In this document: positions 1-7,825 of the stretch, piece after piece
Numbering within the stretch: the stretch's first letter is position 1
Layout of the letters: every line of letters starts with the position of its first letter
Assembly (NCBI GenBank): GCA_963729075.1
Contig: CAVSMU010000019.1
Location: 62,001 to 126,000 of the forward strand
Length of the DNA stretch: 64,000 nucleotides
Origin: WHSW01 sp963729075
GTDB lineage: Bacteria; Actinomycetota; Thermoleophilia; Solirubrobacterales; 70-9
Direction: 5' to 3'
Notes under the pieces: generated by a model
Told to the model about the DNA's origin: nothing
Database searches by the model: none
Seen by the model: the letters and a program-made list of their open reading frames with translations, nothing else
Position numbers and translations under genes: made by a program

Positions 1-408
1 CATCCCGTGCGTGAGGTGGCCGCCGTGGTCGAGGGCCATGCCCATGATCGTGTCGCCCGGCTCGAGGACTGCCATGTAGGCGGCGTTGTTCGCCTGCGCG
101 CCGGCATGCGGCTGGACGTTCGCGTGCTCTGCCCCGAACAGCTCCAGGGCGCGATCGATCGCGAGCTGCTCGGCGACGTCGACCTCCTCGCAGCCGCCGT
201 AGTACCGGCGGCCGGGATAGCCCTCGGCGTATTTGTTGGTCAGCACCGAGCCGGCGGCGTCGAGGACCGCCTGGGGAACGAAGTTCTCGGAGGCGATCAT
301 CTCGAGCGTGCCCTGCTGGCGCTCGAGCTCGCGCCGGAGAACGTCGGCGATCTGGGGGTCCACCTCGGCGAGTGGGGCGGTCTGGAAGTCCGCAGGAAGG
401 TCGGTCAA
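1..408 (-). CDS. glyA: Serine hydroxymethyltransferase, N-terminal part (cut by window edge)
   Basis: PLP enzyme that interconverts serine and glycine while loading tetrahydrofolate with a one-carbon unit, in the cytosol. Only the first 136 residues are in the window. Visible family motifs: MIASENF at residues 37-43, NKYAEGYPGRRYYGG at 58-72 and DHGGHLTHG at the cut edge. The TTG at 408 is chosen as start because a purine-rich GAGGAGACGAG stretch lies directly before it and no ATG or GTG is placed better. It closes the conserved order rpmE, DUF1385, prfA, prmC, sua5, glyA on the minus strand. Identity is secure from the motifs. Confidence 0.95.
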   Translation of the reverse strand, partial: MTDLPADFQTAPLAEVDPQIADVLRRELERQQGTLEMIASENFVPQAVLDAAGSVLTNKYAEGYPGRRYYGGCEEVDVAEQLAIDRALELFGAEHANVQPHAGAQANNAAYMAVLEPGDTIMGMALDHGGHLTHGM

Positions 409-467
409 CTCGTCTCCTCGGGTCGTTCGGAGATCAGGTTTACATACGCCGCGGCCATACTGCTTCC

Positions 468-875
468 ATGGCACGCGACGACGTCGAGCTGGTCGAGCGG
501 GCCTTCGCGCTGCTCGACTCCGACCGCTACGAGGAGGTGCTGCCGCTGATCGACGAGCGCTTCGAGATGGTGACCACGAGCGAGGTCGCCAGCGAGCCCG
601 ACACCTACCGCGGCCCAGACGGCGTGCGCCGGTGGTTCGAGTCGTTCCTGGAGGCGATGGACTCGGTGCGGGTCGTCGCCGACCGCATCCACCCGGTCGG
701 GAGAGGTCAGGTGATCATCGAGTACGTGATCCGAGCGCGCGGCCAGCGCAGCGGGATCGAGGCCGAGCAGCCGGCCGTTGCGCTGGCGACGCTGGGGGAC
801 GGCAAGCTCCAACGGCTCGAGTTCTTCACCACTCTGCACCGCGCTCGAGCAGCCGTGCGACCCGATCCGAGCTGA
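468..875 (+). CDS. NTF2-like / SnoaL-like protein
   Basis: 135-residue single-domain protein of the nuclear transport factor 2 fold (alpha+beta cone). Its N-terminus (VELVERAFALLDSDRYEEV, then residues DTYRGPDGVRRWFESF) follows the pattern of the many actinobacterial SnoaL-like proteins, whose substrates are mostly unknown. No catalytic residue can be assigned. It lies on the plus strand between sua5 and glyA and overlaps the 3' end of sua5 tail-to-tail by 50 bp, so it looks like an insertion into the old housekeeping cluster. An ATG at 468 gives the normal family length; earlier in-frame codons would run into the glyA start region. Confidence 0.75.
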   Translation: MARDDVELVERAFALLDSDRYEEVLPLIDERFEMVTTSEVASEPDTYRGPDGVRRWFESFLEAMDSVRVVADRIHPVGRGQVIIEYVIRARGQRSGIEAEQPAVALATLGDGKLQRLEFFTTLHRARAAVRPDPS

Positions 876-1464
876 GCGCGCCCTCGCGCAGGATCTCCCA
901 GCCGCCGTCCGCGTCGATCGCGGTCAGGTCGACCACCGTCGAGGGCGCCCCGCCGAGCTCGCCGCCGTCGATCGCCAGGTCCGCCCCGGCGACGATCCGC
1001 GAGTCGACGTCCTCGAACCGCGCGGGCGCGAAAGCCCCGGAGGGATTGGCGGAGGTCTGGAGGAACGCGCCGGGCACGCCGCTCAACGGCCCCTCGATCA
1101 GGCGCACCCCGAGCCGCTCCGGATCGCTTCCGGAGGCGAGCGGATAGAGCCGCTGGGGGTTGTGGACGACCAGGGTCACCGGGCCCGGTAGAAGCGCCGC
1201 GAACGCGTCGCGGACCCGCGGGCCGAGCGTCGAGACCAGCTCTCGCATCGCCAGGGGGGAGAAGAACATCACCGCCGAGGGCTTGTGCGCCTCGCGGCCC
1301 TTGAGTGCCTGGATACGCTCGATCGCGTCCGCGGCCCCGGGGTCGCAGGCGAGCCCGTAGAGCCCGTCCGCGGGGAACACCGCCACGCCGCCGGCGCCGA
1401 CCACGCGCTCGAGCGCCGCGCGGGCCGCGCCGGCTCCGTCGCGCTCGATCGACAGCTCGGTCAC
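826..1464 (-). CDS. tsaC: Threonylcarbamoyl-AMP synthase (Sua5/YciO/YrdC family)
   Basis: Makes threonylcarbamoyl-AMP from threonine, bicarbonate and ATP, the first step of the t6A37 modification of ANN-decoding tRNAs. 212 residues, the usual length of the TsaC form without the extra Sua5 domain. Seen: FPADGLYGLACD near residue 33, the KGREAHKP motif (KxR...KP) near 57, and LQTSANPSG near 137, all typical of the YrdC fold. Start GTG at 1464 lies one base after the prmC stop (TGA 1466-1468), so the two are translationally coupled. Its 3' end overlaps the opposite-strand NTF2-like gene. Confidence 0.9.
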   Translation of the reverse strand: MTELSIERDGAGAARAALERVVGAGGVAVFPADGLYGLACDPGAADAIERIQALKGREAHKPSAVMFFSPLAMRELVSTLGPRVRDAFAALLPGPVTLVVHNPQRLYPLASGSDPERLGVRLIEGPLSGVPGAFLQTSANPSGAFAPARFEDVDSRIVAGADLAIDGGELGGAPSTVVDLTAIDADGGWEILREGALSSDRVARLLERGAEW

Positions 1465-1465
1465 A

Positions 1466-2323
1466 TCAGCGGCCGAGGACGACCCGCTCGATCCCGGCCA
1501 GGTCGCGGCGCTTCTCGACCAGCTCGAAGCCGGCGCGCCGCACAAGCTCGGCGACCGTCGCCGCCTGCCCGACCCCGACTTCCAGCGCGACAGCCCGCGT
1601 GCGCAGCGCGCGGGTCGCGACCGCCCCGAGCAGGGCGTCGATCGCCTCCAGCCCGGTGGGCCCGGCGACCAGCGCCCCGCGCGGCTCGAACCGGGCGATC
1701 TCCGGCGCGAGCCCGTCCCACTCGCAATCGCCGACGTACGGAAGGTTCGCGAGCACGAGGTCGAAGCCCGGCTCGGCGGGGTAGGACCCCTCGATGAGCC
1801 GAACCCGCTCGCCGAGCCCGAGCCGGTCGCGGTTCGCCTTCGCGACCGCGAGCGCCTCGACGGATGTGTCGGAGGCGACGACTTCCGCCCGCTCGAGCTC
1901 GTCGGCGACCGCGAGCGCGACCGCTCCCGAGCCGGTGCCGACGTCGAGCACCCGCCGCGGCGCGAGCTCGACCGCCGCCTCGACCAGCAGCTCGGTCTCC
2001 GGGCGAGGGATCAGCACCCGCGCGTCGACCGCGAGCTCGAGCCGCCGAAAGCCCTTCCGGCCGAGGATGTAGGCGACCGGCTCGCGCGTCACGCGCCGTC
2101 GCACCATGGCGCCGAAGCGGCGCGCGGCGTCCGCCTCGACCCCGGCGTCCGGGTCGGCCGCCAATCGGGCGCGATCGCGACCCGTTGCATCGGCCAGCAG
2201 CAGCTCGGCGTCGAGCCGCGGCGCCTCCACGCCGGCGGCGGCGAGCGCGTCGGCCGCCGCCCCCAGCGCCTCACCGACGCTGCCCGCCGTCGCCGCGGGC
2301 ATCTCCACGTCGCTCGCCGCCAC
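1466..2323 (-). CDS. prmC: Peptide chain release factor N5-glutamine methyltransferase
   Basis: Methylates the glutamine of the GGQ motif of release factors using SAM. 285 residues: an N-terminal helical domain, then a Rossmann methyltransferase domain with the SAM motif VLDVGTGSGAVAL near residues 120-132. The catalytic NPPY motif appears as NLPYVG near residue 190; the second position varies in some homologues while N and PY are kept. PRPETELLVE just before the methyltransferase domain is also diagnostic. It follows prfA, its substrate gene, with one base between the prfA stop (2325-2327) and this ATG (2323), the standard arrangement. Confidence 0.93.
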   Translation of the reverse strand: MAASDVEMPAATAGSVGEALGAAADALAAAGVEAPRLDAELLLADATGRDRARLAADPDAGVEADAARRFGAMVRRRVTREPVAYILGRKGFRRLELAVDARVLIPRPETELLVEAAVELAPRRVLDVGTGSGAVALAVADELERAEVVASDTSVEALAVAKANRDRLGLGERVRLIEGSYPAEPGFDLVLANLPYVGDCEWDGLAPEIARFEPRGALVAGPTGLEAIDALLGAVATRALRTRAVALEVGVGQAATVAELVRRAGFELVEKRRDLAGIERVVLGR

Positions 2324-2324
2324 G

Positions 2325-3398
2325 TCAGTCCGCCTCGGCGGTCTGCTCCTCGAGCCGGGCGCGCTTCTCCTCGGCGCCGAGCGCGGCCGTGAACTCGCTC
2401 AGGTTGCCGCCGAGGACCTCGTCGAGGTTGTGCGCGGTGAGCTTGATCCGGTGGTCGGTGACGCGGCCCTGGGGAAAGTTGTAGGTGCGGATCTTCTCCG
2501 AGCGCTCGCCGGTGCCGACCTGCGAGCGGCGGTCGGCGGCGATCTCGGCGCGCTGCTCCGCGAGCTTGCGGTCGTACAGCCGGGCGCGCAGTACCCGCAT
2601 CGCCTTCTCGCGGTTCTGCAGCTGCGACTTCTCGTCCTGCATCGACACCACGATCCCGGTCGGCTTGTGGGTCATCCGCACCGCGGAGTCGGTGGTGTTG
2701 ACCGACTGCCCTCCCGGGCCCGAGGAGCGATAGACGTCGACCTGGATGTCGTCGGGGGCGATCTCCACCTCCACCTCCTCTGCCTCCGGCAGCACTGCCA
2801 CGGTCGCGGTCGAGGTGTGGATCCGCCCCTGCGATTCGGTCTTCGGCACCCGCTGGACGCGGTGGGTTCCGCCTTCGAACTTGAATACCGAGTACGCATC
2901 CTCGCCGCGCACCTCGAACGTGACCTCCTTGAAGCCCCCCACCTCGGCCGGCGACTGGGACAGCACCTCGGTGGCAAAGCCGCGCTCCTCGGCGTAGCGG
3001 GTGAGCATCTTGAACAGGTCGGCCGCGAACAGCGCGGCCTCGTCGCCTCCGGCTCCCGCGCGGATCTCGATGATCACGTTCTTGTCGTCGTTCGGATCGC
3101 GCTCGACCATCGCGAGCCGGATCTCGTCCTCGAGCGTCCGCATGCGCTCGGGCGCCTCGGCGACCAGCCTGCGCAGCTCCTCGTCGTCACCGTCCTCGGC
3201 GAGCAGCTCGCGCGCGCCCTCGAGGTCCCCCTGGAGCTGGCGCCACTCGCCGGCGAGCTCGCTCGCGCGCTCGAGCTCGCGGTACTCGCGCCCGACCTCC
3301 GCATAGCGCTCGCGATCCGCGATCACGTCCGGATCCGACATCTGGCGCTCGAGCTCGGCGAAGCGCTCCTGGACCTGATCCACCAGCCTCTCGATCAC
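2325..3398 (-). CDS. prfA: Peptide chain release factor 1
   Basis: Recognises UAA/UAG in the ribosomal A site and triggers peptidyl-tRNA hydrolysis. 357 residues, normal for RF1. The catalytic loop SSGPGGQSVNTTDSAV sits near residue 225, and the stop-codon reading segment is RVPKTESQGRIHTS near residue 180. The usual RF1 tripeptide is PAT or PVT; here it is PKT. Start GTG at 3398 matches the family N-terminus (IERLVDQVQERF) and has a TAGCCT box 7 nt upstream, so it is probably leaderless. An in-frame extension upstream exists but has no RF1 similarity. Confidence 0.95.
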   Translation of the reverse strand: MIERLVDQVQERFAELERQMSDPDVIADRERYAEVGREYRELERASELAGEWRQLQGDLEGARELLAEDGDDEELRRLVAEAPERMRTLEDEIRLAMVERDPNDDKNVIIEIRAGAGGDEAALFAADLFKMLTRYAEERGFATEVLSQSPAEVGGFKEVTFEVRGEDAYSVFKFEGGTHRVQRVPKTESQGRIHTSTATVAVLPEAEEVEVEIAPDDIQVDVYRSSGPGGQSVNTTDSAVRMTHKPTGIVVSMQDEKSQLQNREKAMRVLRARLYDRKLAEQRAEIAADRRSQVGTGERSEKIRTYNFPQGRVTDHRIKLTAHNLDEVLGGNLSEFTAALGAEEKRARLEEQTAEAD

Positions 3399-3405
3399 AT
3401 CGCTG

Positions 3406-3411
3406 AGGCTA
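3406..3411 (-). promoter_or_regulatory. -10 box of prfA (TAGCCT), leaderless type
   Basis: TAGCCT on the minus strand, 7 nt before the prfA GTG. A start this close to the -10 implies transcription begins at or very near the start codon. Confidence 0.5.
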
Positions 3412-3498
3412 CCGTCGCCCGTTCGCGAAATCCGCGCGGGGCGCACGGCCAAGCGGCGTCCGCTTGCGCGCCGGGCCGCGATGTGCTGGGATCGGCGC

Positions 3499-4209
3499 AT
3501 GAAGCCGCTCAGGGTCCTCGCGTTGGCCGCGATCGCGCTCGCCACCGCGGTGCTCGTCCCGGGAGGCGCATCGAGCGCACCGTCCTGCTTCGGCCAGGCG
3601 CCGACGATCGTCGACGGGCCGGGCTCGAACCGGATCCAGGGCTCCCAGGGGCCCGACGTGATCTTCGCTGGAGCCGGCAACGACGTCGTCGCCGCCGGCG
3701 GGGGTGTCGATCGGGTCTGCGGGGACGACGGCGACGACATCATGGACGCCGGGACTGCGAACGACTTCATGGACGGCGGCGACGGCGGAGACGAGCTCCA
3801 CGGCTACAACGGCGACGACCGGGTCGAGGGTGGCCCGGGCGGCGACTTCCTCGACGGGCGCCGCGGGCGCGACGACGTCCTGATCGGCGGCTCGGGGCGC
3901 GACGAGTTCGTCGGCGGCAGCGTCCAGCGCGGCGGGGCCGGGAACGACACGCTCGACAGCTTCGGCTACCGGCGCGAGAACGCCACCGACCTCCTCGACG
4001 GCGGTGGCGGCAATGACCGGCTGTTCGGCGACAGCCAACCGGGCCCGGGCGAGCGGCTCGAGGGCGGCCCCGGCGACGACGACCTCAACGGCGGGGGCGG
4101 CGACGACAACCTGAAGGGCAACGACGGGGACGACAACCTCGACGGCGGGGCCGGCACCGACCGCTGCCGACAGGGCCCCGGCAGCGGCCCGGTCAGCAAC
4201 TGCGAGTAG
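3499..4209 (+). CDS. Secreted RTX-type calcium-binding repeat protein
   Basis: 236 residues. Residues 1-30 form a signal peptide (MKPLRV, then a hydrophobic run ending near SSAPSC). The rest is built of glycine/aspartate nonapeptides of the GGxGxDxLx type, for example GAGNDVVAAGGGVDRV, GGPGDDDLNGGGGDDNL and GNDGDDNLDGG, the haemolysin-type repeats that fold into a calcium-stabilised beta roll outside the cell. No catalytic domain is present. There are paired Cys residues near both ends. An ATG at 3481 is also in frame, but ATG 3499 puts the signal peptide at the N-terminus. It interrupts the prfA-DUF1385 minus-strand order. Confidence 0.8.
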   Translation: MKPLRVLALAAIALATAVLVPGGASSAPSCFGQAPTIVDGPGSNRIQGSQGPDVIFAGAGNDVVAAGGGVDRVCGDDGDDIMDAGTANDFMDGGDGGDELHGYNGDDRVEGGPGGDFLDGRRGRDDVLIGGSGRDEFVGGSVQRGGAGNDTLDSFGYRRENATDLLDGGGGNDRLFGDSQPGPGERLEGGPGDDDLNGGGGDDNLKGNDGDDNLDGGAGTDRCRQGPGSGPVSNCE

Positions 4210-5202
4210 CTAGGCGACGATCTCGATCGCCTCGGCCTCGCGCGCGGTCTCCTCGGGGCTCTCGACCGCGAGCACGGCCTCGAGCGCGGCGATCGCGACC
4301 GCGAGCTGCTCGCGGTCGGGCTCCCGCGTGGTCAGGTTCTGCAGCATGAGCCCGGGCCACATCAGGGCGCGGACCCAGCGCTTGCGCCGGTTTCGGCCCG
4401 CCCACTTGATCACCTCGTAGGAGAGGCCCGCGATCAGGGGGATACCGAGAATCCGCGAGAGCACCAGCCAGTACCACTCGGGGAGCCCGATCGGGGCGAA
4501 GACGAAGATCGCGAGCACCATCACGATCAGCAGGAAGCTGGTGCCGCAGCGCGGATGCAGGCGCGAGTAGAGCTCGGCCCGGGCGGGCACGAGCCGGTCG
4601 TCGGCCTCGTAGCAGGAGATCGTCTTGTGCTCGGCGCCGTGGTATTCGAAGACGCGCCGCAGGTCGGGGAGGCGGCTGATCGCGACGATGTAGGCAATGA
4701 AGATCGCCGTCCGCAAAATCCCCTCGACGAGCCAGAAGAGCCACGCCGAGCCGAGCTGGTCCTTGATCAGGCTGGTGGCGCCGACCGGGACGACGAAGAA
4801 GAGCCCGATCGCGAGCGCGATCGAGAGGGCGATCGTCACGCCCCACATCCAGCCGCCGATCTCCTCCTTGCGCCCGTGCTCGTCCTCCTCGAGCTGGGCG
4901 TTGGCCGAGAGCGCCAGGGCCCGGAAGCCGATCTTCAGCGATTCGCCGAGCGCGACGACGCCGCGGATCACCGGCAGGCGCAGGATGCGGTGGCGCTTGG
5001 CCCAGGAGACGAGGGGCTCTGACGTGAGCTCGATCTCGCCGTCGGGCTTGCGCACGGCGACCGCCCAGGTCGAGACGCCCCGCATCATCACGCCCTCGAG
5101 CACCGCCTGTCCGCCGATCGGGGCGTCGCGGGAGGCGACCGGCATCCCGTCGGGCATCCGGGTGCGATCGACCGCGGTGCCCTCCGAGGCCTGGGTGTTC
5201 AC
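4210..5202 (-). CDS. DUF1385 integral membrane protein
   Basis: 330 residues of the DUF1385 family, function unknown, regularly found between rpmE and prfA. Seen: GGQAVLEGVMMRG near residue 30, EYHGAEHKTISCYE near residue 188 and RLHPRCGTSFL near 215, the conserved family blocks. Four to five hydrophobic stretches (about 120-145, 155-175, 220-240, 245-270) mark it as a multi-pass membrane protein. The His/Cys pattern in HGAEHK and HPRCGTS suggests a possible metal site, which is inference. Start GTG at 5202 lies 8 nt after the rpmE stop, so it belongs to the rpmE operon. Confidence 0.85.
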   Translation of the reverse strand: MNTQASEGTAVDRTRMPDGMPVASRDAPIGGQAVLEGVMMRGVSTWAVAVRKPDGEIELTSEPLVSWAKRHRILRLPVIRGVVALGESLKIGFRALALSANAQLEEDEHGRKEEIGGWMWGVTIALSIALAIGLFFVVPVGATSLIKDQLGSAWLFWLVEGILRTAIFIAYIVAISRLPDLRRVFEYHGAEHKTISCYEADDRLVPARAELYSRLHPRCGTSFLLIVMVLAIFVFAPIGLPEWYWLVLSRILGIPLIAGLSYEVIKWAGRNRRKRWVRALMWPGLMLQNLTTREPDREQLAVAIAALEAVLAVESPEETAREAEAIEIVA

Positions 5203-5210
5203 GGCACCGG

Positions 5211-5420
5211 TCAGCCGCGCTTGCTGCGGGCGGCCCTGCGCTTGAAGCGCTCGACCCGCCCGCCGGTGTCGACGAGCTTCTGCTTGCCGGTATAGAAGGG
5301 GTGGCAGGCGGAGCAGATCTCCACGTGGAGCTCCGGCTTGGTCGACCGCGTATAGAACTCGTTACCGCACGAACAGCGCACGTGAGCGAGCTGGTACTCA
5401 GGGTGGATCCCGGTCTTCAT
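5211..5420 (-). CDS. rpmE: 50S ribosomal protein L31 (zinc-binding form)
   Basis: 69 residues, full family length. The zinc ligands of the C+ type are present: CSCG near residue 16 and CSACHPFYTGKQK near residue 37, followed by the basic tail VERFKRRAARSKRG. First gene of the minus-strand cluster; a TAGAAT box 8 nt before the ATG suggests leaderless transcription. Keeping the cysteine form implies the cell stores ribosomal zinc here; no Cys-less paralogue is in the window. Confidence 0.96.
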   Translation of the reverse strand: MKTGIHPEYQLAHVRCSCGNEFYTRSTKPELHVEICSACHPFYTGKQKLVDTGGRVERFKRRAARSKRG

Positions 5421-5428
5421 CGCAGCCG

Positions 5429-5434
5429 ATTCTA
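5429..5434 (-). promoter_or_regulatory. -10 box of rpmE (TAGAAT)
   Basis: TAGAAT on the minus strand with 8 nt to the rpmE ATG; strong match to the -10 consensus. It is back-to-back with the box of the divergent stress-protein gene. Confidence 0.6.
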
Positions 5435-5442
5435 GCGGCGCC

Positions 5443-5448
5443 TAATCT
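5443..5448 (+). promoter_or_regulatory. -10 box of the universal stress protein gene (TAATCT)
   Basis: TAATCT, 9 nt before the ATG at 5458; no Shine-Dalgarno sequence fits in the gap, so the transcript is likely leaderless. Confidence 0.5.
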
Positions 5449-5457
5449 GCCGCCTCG

Positions 5458-6186
5458 ATGTATCGACGAATCCTGGTCGGTTACGACGCAAACCCCGGAG
5501 CGAAGGACGCGCTCGCGCTGGCCCGCGGCCTGGCGGCGATCGAGGGCGCGACCCTCGTTCTGGTCTCGGCGCTCGAATACGACCCTCTGGCGACCCCGGC
5601 CGACGCCTACGAGCGCGCCGTCGCCGAGGCCGAGGAGGGGCTCACCGCCTCCGCGCGCGAGATCCTCGGCGAGACGGCGTTCGAGCTGCGCACGTTCGGC
5701 GGCGCCCCGGCGCCCCTGGTCCTGACCGAATTCGCCGAGCGCGAGCACGCCGACGTGATCGTGCTCGGCTCGACCCACCGCGAGGGTCTCGGGCGCGTGC
5801 TCCCCGGCAGCGTGGGCGAGCGCCTGCTGCACGGAGGGGCGCCGTGCGCGGTCATGGTCGCGCCGAGCGGGTTCGCCGATCGCGAGCGGCTCGAGATCGA
5901 GACGATCGGCGTCGGCTACGACGGCCGCAGCGAGGCCGGGCACGCTCGCGAGGTCGCCGGCGCGCTCGCCGCCGACCTGGGAGCGTCGCTGGCGACGATC
6001 ACGGTCGCGGAGGGCGAGGGCGATCCGGCCGAGATGCTCGCCGAGCGCTCGCATGAGCTGGACCTCCTGGTCGTCGGCTCGCGAGGATACGGGCCGGTTC
6101 GCCAGGTCCTGATCGGGGGGGTCTCGGCGGAGCTGATGCGCAGAGCCGCCTGCCCCGTGCTGATCGTGCCCAGGCCCGCCGACTGA
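5458..6186 (+). CDS. Universal stress protein, tandem UspA domains
   Basis: 242 residues with two UspA-fold halves. The first begins MYRRILVGYDANPGAK and ends with GSTHREGLGRVLPGSV...PCAVMVA; the second begins IGVGYDGRSEAG near residue 149 and ends with GSRGYGPVRQVLIGGVS and ACPVLIVPR. The second half carries the G-x2-G-x9-G-(S/T) ATP-binding signature; the first is close to it. Such proteins bind ATP and rise in stress or starvation, but their output is rarely known. Divergent from rpmE. Confidence 0.9.
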   Translation: MYRRILVGYDANPGAKDALALARGLAAIEGATLVLVSALEYDPLATPADAYERAVAEAEEGLTASAREILGETAFELRTFGGAPAPLVLTEFAEREHADVIVLGSTHREGLGRVLPGSVGERLLHGGAPCAVMVAPSGFADRERLEIETIGVGYDGRSEAGHAREVAGALAADLGASLATITVAEGEGDPAEMLAERSHELDLLVVGSRGYGPVRQVLIGGVSAELMRRAACPVLIVPRPAD

Positions 6187-6218
6187 GGCCTAGATGGGTG
6201 ATCCCACGGAGCAACCAG

Positions 6219-6821
6219 CTAGACGCGCAGCGCCTCGATGAGGCCCGCAAGCGTCTCCCCCGCCTCGGCCCGGGCCCTGGCTGGATCGTCCGCTCGCGCG
6301 ACCAGCATCGCGATCTCGTCGAGGGCGCCGAGCAGCGCGTGGGCGAGCGGGTCGACAGGCTGACGGCGGAGCTCGCCCGCCTCGATGCCGGCGGTGAGCA
6401 GGGCCGAGATCAGGCCGAGGCCGTAGCGGGCCCCGATCTCGCGCCACTGCTCCCAGCCCAGGACGGCCGGCGCGTCCAGCAGCGCGATTCGCTGCACCTC
6501 GGGCTCGAGGCACCGATCGAGGAAGCGGTCGGCGCCGAGCCTGAGCGTCTCGAGCACGCTGGCCCCGGGCACCGCCCGCTCGGCCAGGTCCTGCGCGATC
6601 TCGCCCTCGATCTGCTCGTAGACGGCGCGCAGCAGGTCACGCTTGCCGTCGAAGTGGTGATAGAGCGCGCCGCGCGTCACCCCGGCCTCGCGCACGATCT
6701 CCTCGGTGCCGACGTCGGCGTAGCCGCGCTCGGCGAACAGGCGTCGCGCGGCGTCCATCAAGGCGGTGCGGGTCGCCTCCGAGCGCTCCGCCTGGGTCCG
6801 CTTCTCGCTGCTCGTTGACAT
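6219..6821 (-). CDS. TetR family transcriptional regulator
   Basis: 200 residues. The N-terminal helix-turn-helix is clear (residues TRTALMDAARRLFAERGYADVG in outline, then IVREAGVTRGALYHHFDGK near 40-58), followed by a helical ligand-binding domain with no recognisable effector. Divergent from the alpha/beta hydrolase at 6962, with two palindromic sites between them, which argues for autoregulation and control of the hydrolase. No ligand can be named. Confidence 0.9.
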   Translation of the reverse strand: MSTSSEKRTQAERSEATRTALMDAARRLFAERGYADVGTEEIVREAGVTRGALYHHFDGKRDLLRAVYEQIEGEIAQDLAERAVPGASVLETLRLGADRFLDRCLEPEVQRIALLDAPAVLGWEQWREIGARYGLGLISALLTAGIEAGELRRQPVDPLAHALLGALDEIAMLVARADDPARARAEAGETLAGLIEALRV

Positions 6822-6860
6822 TCAGACTGTATGTATGTTAGAAACCTACAGTCTGTATGT
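6815..6860. promoter_or_regulatory. Twin palindromic operator between tetR-type gene and hydrolase
   Basis: Two short palindromes, CAGACTG centred at 6826 and TACAGTCTGTA centred at 6852, 26 bp apart and both followed by TATGT. A perfect TTGACA (6815-6820) precedes the first on the plus strand and overlaps the regulator's start codon. Position and symmetry fit sites for the adjacent TetR protein; binding itself is inference. Confidence 0.6.
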
Positions 6861-6888
6861 TATTCCGGCCCCCGGAAAGGACCGCAAC

Positions 6889-6951
6889 ATGAGCACCACG
6901 TCCGCCCCCGCCACGGTCACCGAGCTGATCGGCGACCACGTCGCCGCATGA
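6889..6951 (+). CDS. Possible 20-residue leader peptide before the hydrolase
   Basis: ATG at 6889 follows GGAAAGG at a good Shine-Dalgarno distance and encodes 20 residues (MSTTSAPATVTEL, then IGDHVAA). Its stop is directly followed by GGAGGG, the ribosome site of the hydrolase, so translation of the two is probably coupled. It could equally be the truncated start of a lost gene. No known peptide family is recognised. Confidence 0.35.
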   Translation: MSTTSAPATVTELIGDHVAA

Positions 6952-6961
6952 GGAGGGCTCG

Positions 6962-7825
6962 ATGAGCGACGTACACGAGACCAAGACCGTCGCGCTCCCC
7001 CAGGGGACCGTCTCCTACCGCGACCTCGGCGACGGCGAGCCGATCATCTTCGTCCACGGGCTGCTCGTCGACGGCCGGCTCTGGACCGGGGTCGCCGAGC
7101 GCCTCGCGAGCGACTTCCGCTGCCTCGTGTGCGACTGGCCGATGGGCTCGCATCGGATCGCGATGAATCCCGACGCCGACCTCTCCCCACCGGGGATGGC
7201 GGAGGTGGTCGTGGCGTTCATGGACGCGCTCGGGATCGAGCGCGCGACGCTGGTCGGCAACGACACGGGCGGCGCGATCTCCCAGATCGTGACGGCGAAC
7301 CACCCCGATCGCGTCGAGCGCCTGGTGCTCACGAACTGCGACCTGCTCGATCGCTTTCCCCCGTTCCCGTTCAACCTGATGCCGCCGATCGCTCGCCTGC
7401 CGGGCGGCATGACGCTGCTCGCGGCCCCGTTCCGGATCGCGGCCGTCCGCCGGTCCACGTACGGGATGCTCGTGAAGCACCCGATCCCGCCCGAGCTCGC
7501 CGACGACTGGCTCGCGCCGTCGCTCGCCGACGCCGGGGTGCAGGGCGACGCGCGCAAGCTGACCGCCGGCGCCCACAAGCGCCACACGCTCGCCGCCGCC
7601 GAGGCCCTGCGCCGCTTCGAGCGCCCGGTCCGCTTCGCCTGGGCGCCCGAGGACCGCTTCTTCCGGCTCGCGGACGCCGAGCGGCTGGCGGCGATGGTGC
7701 CCGACGGCCGGATCGAGCGGGTGCCCGATGCGAAGACCTTCGTCTCGCTCGACCAGCCACAGCGCGTCGCCGAGCTGGTCGCGGGCTTCGTGCGCGAGGG
7801 GCGGGCCTCCGAGGCCCCGGCTTAA
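6962..7825 (+). CDS. Alpha/beta-fold hydrolase, haloalkane dehalogenase/epoxide hydrolase-like
   Basis: 287 residues. Oxyanion-hole motif VHGLLVDGRLW near residue 31 and nucleophile elbow VGNDTGG near residue 100, where the nucleophile is Asp as in haloalkane dehalogenases and epoxide hydrolases. WAPEDRFF near 224 fits the acid position. The canonical C-terminal His is not seen: the segment is DAKTFVSLDQP where many relatives have GHF. That may mark a non-classical or non-hydrolytic member. GAGGAGGG precedes the ATG. Divergent from the TetR gene, its likely repressor. Substrate unknown. Confidence 0.8.
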   Translation: MSDVHETKTVALPQGTVSYRDLGDGEPIIFVHGLLVDGRLWTGVAERLASDFRCLVCDWPMGSHRIAMNPDADLSPPGMAEVVVAFMDALGIERATLVGNDTGGAISQIVTANHPDRVERLVLTNCDLLDRFPPFPFNLMPPIARLPGGMTLLAAPFRIAAVRRSTYGMLVKHPIPPELADDWLAPSLADAGVQGDARKLTAGAHKRHTLAAAEALRRFERPVRFAWAPEDRFFRLADAERLAAMVPDGRIERVPDAKTFVSLDQPQRVAELVAGFVREGRASEAPA

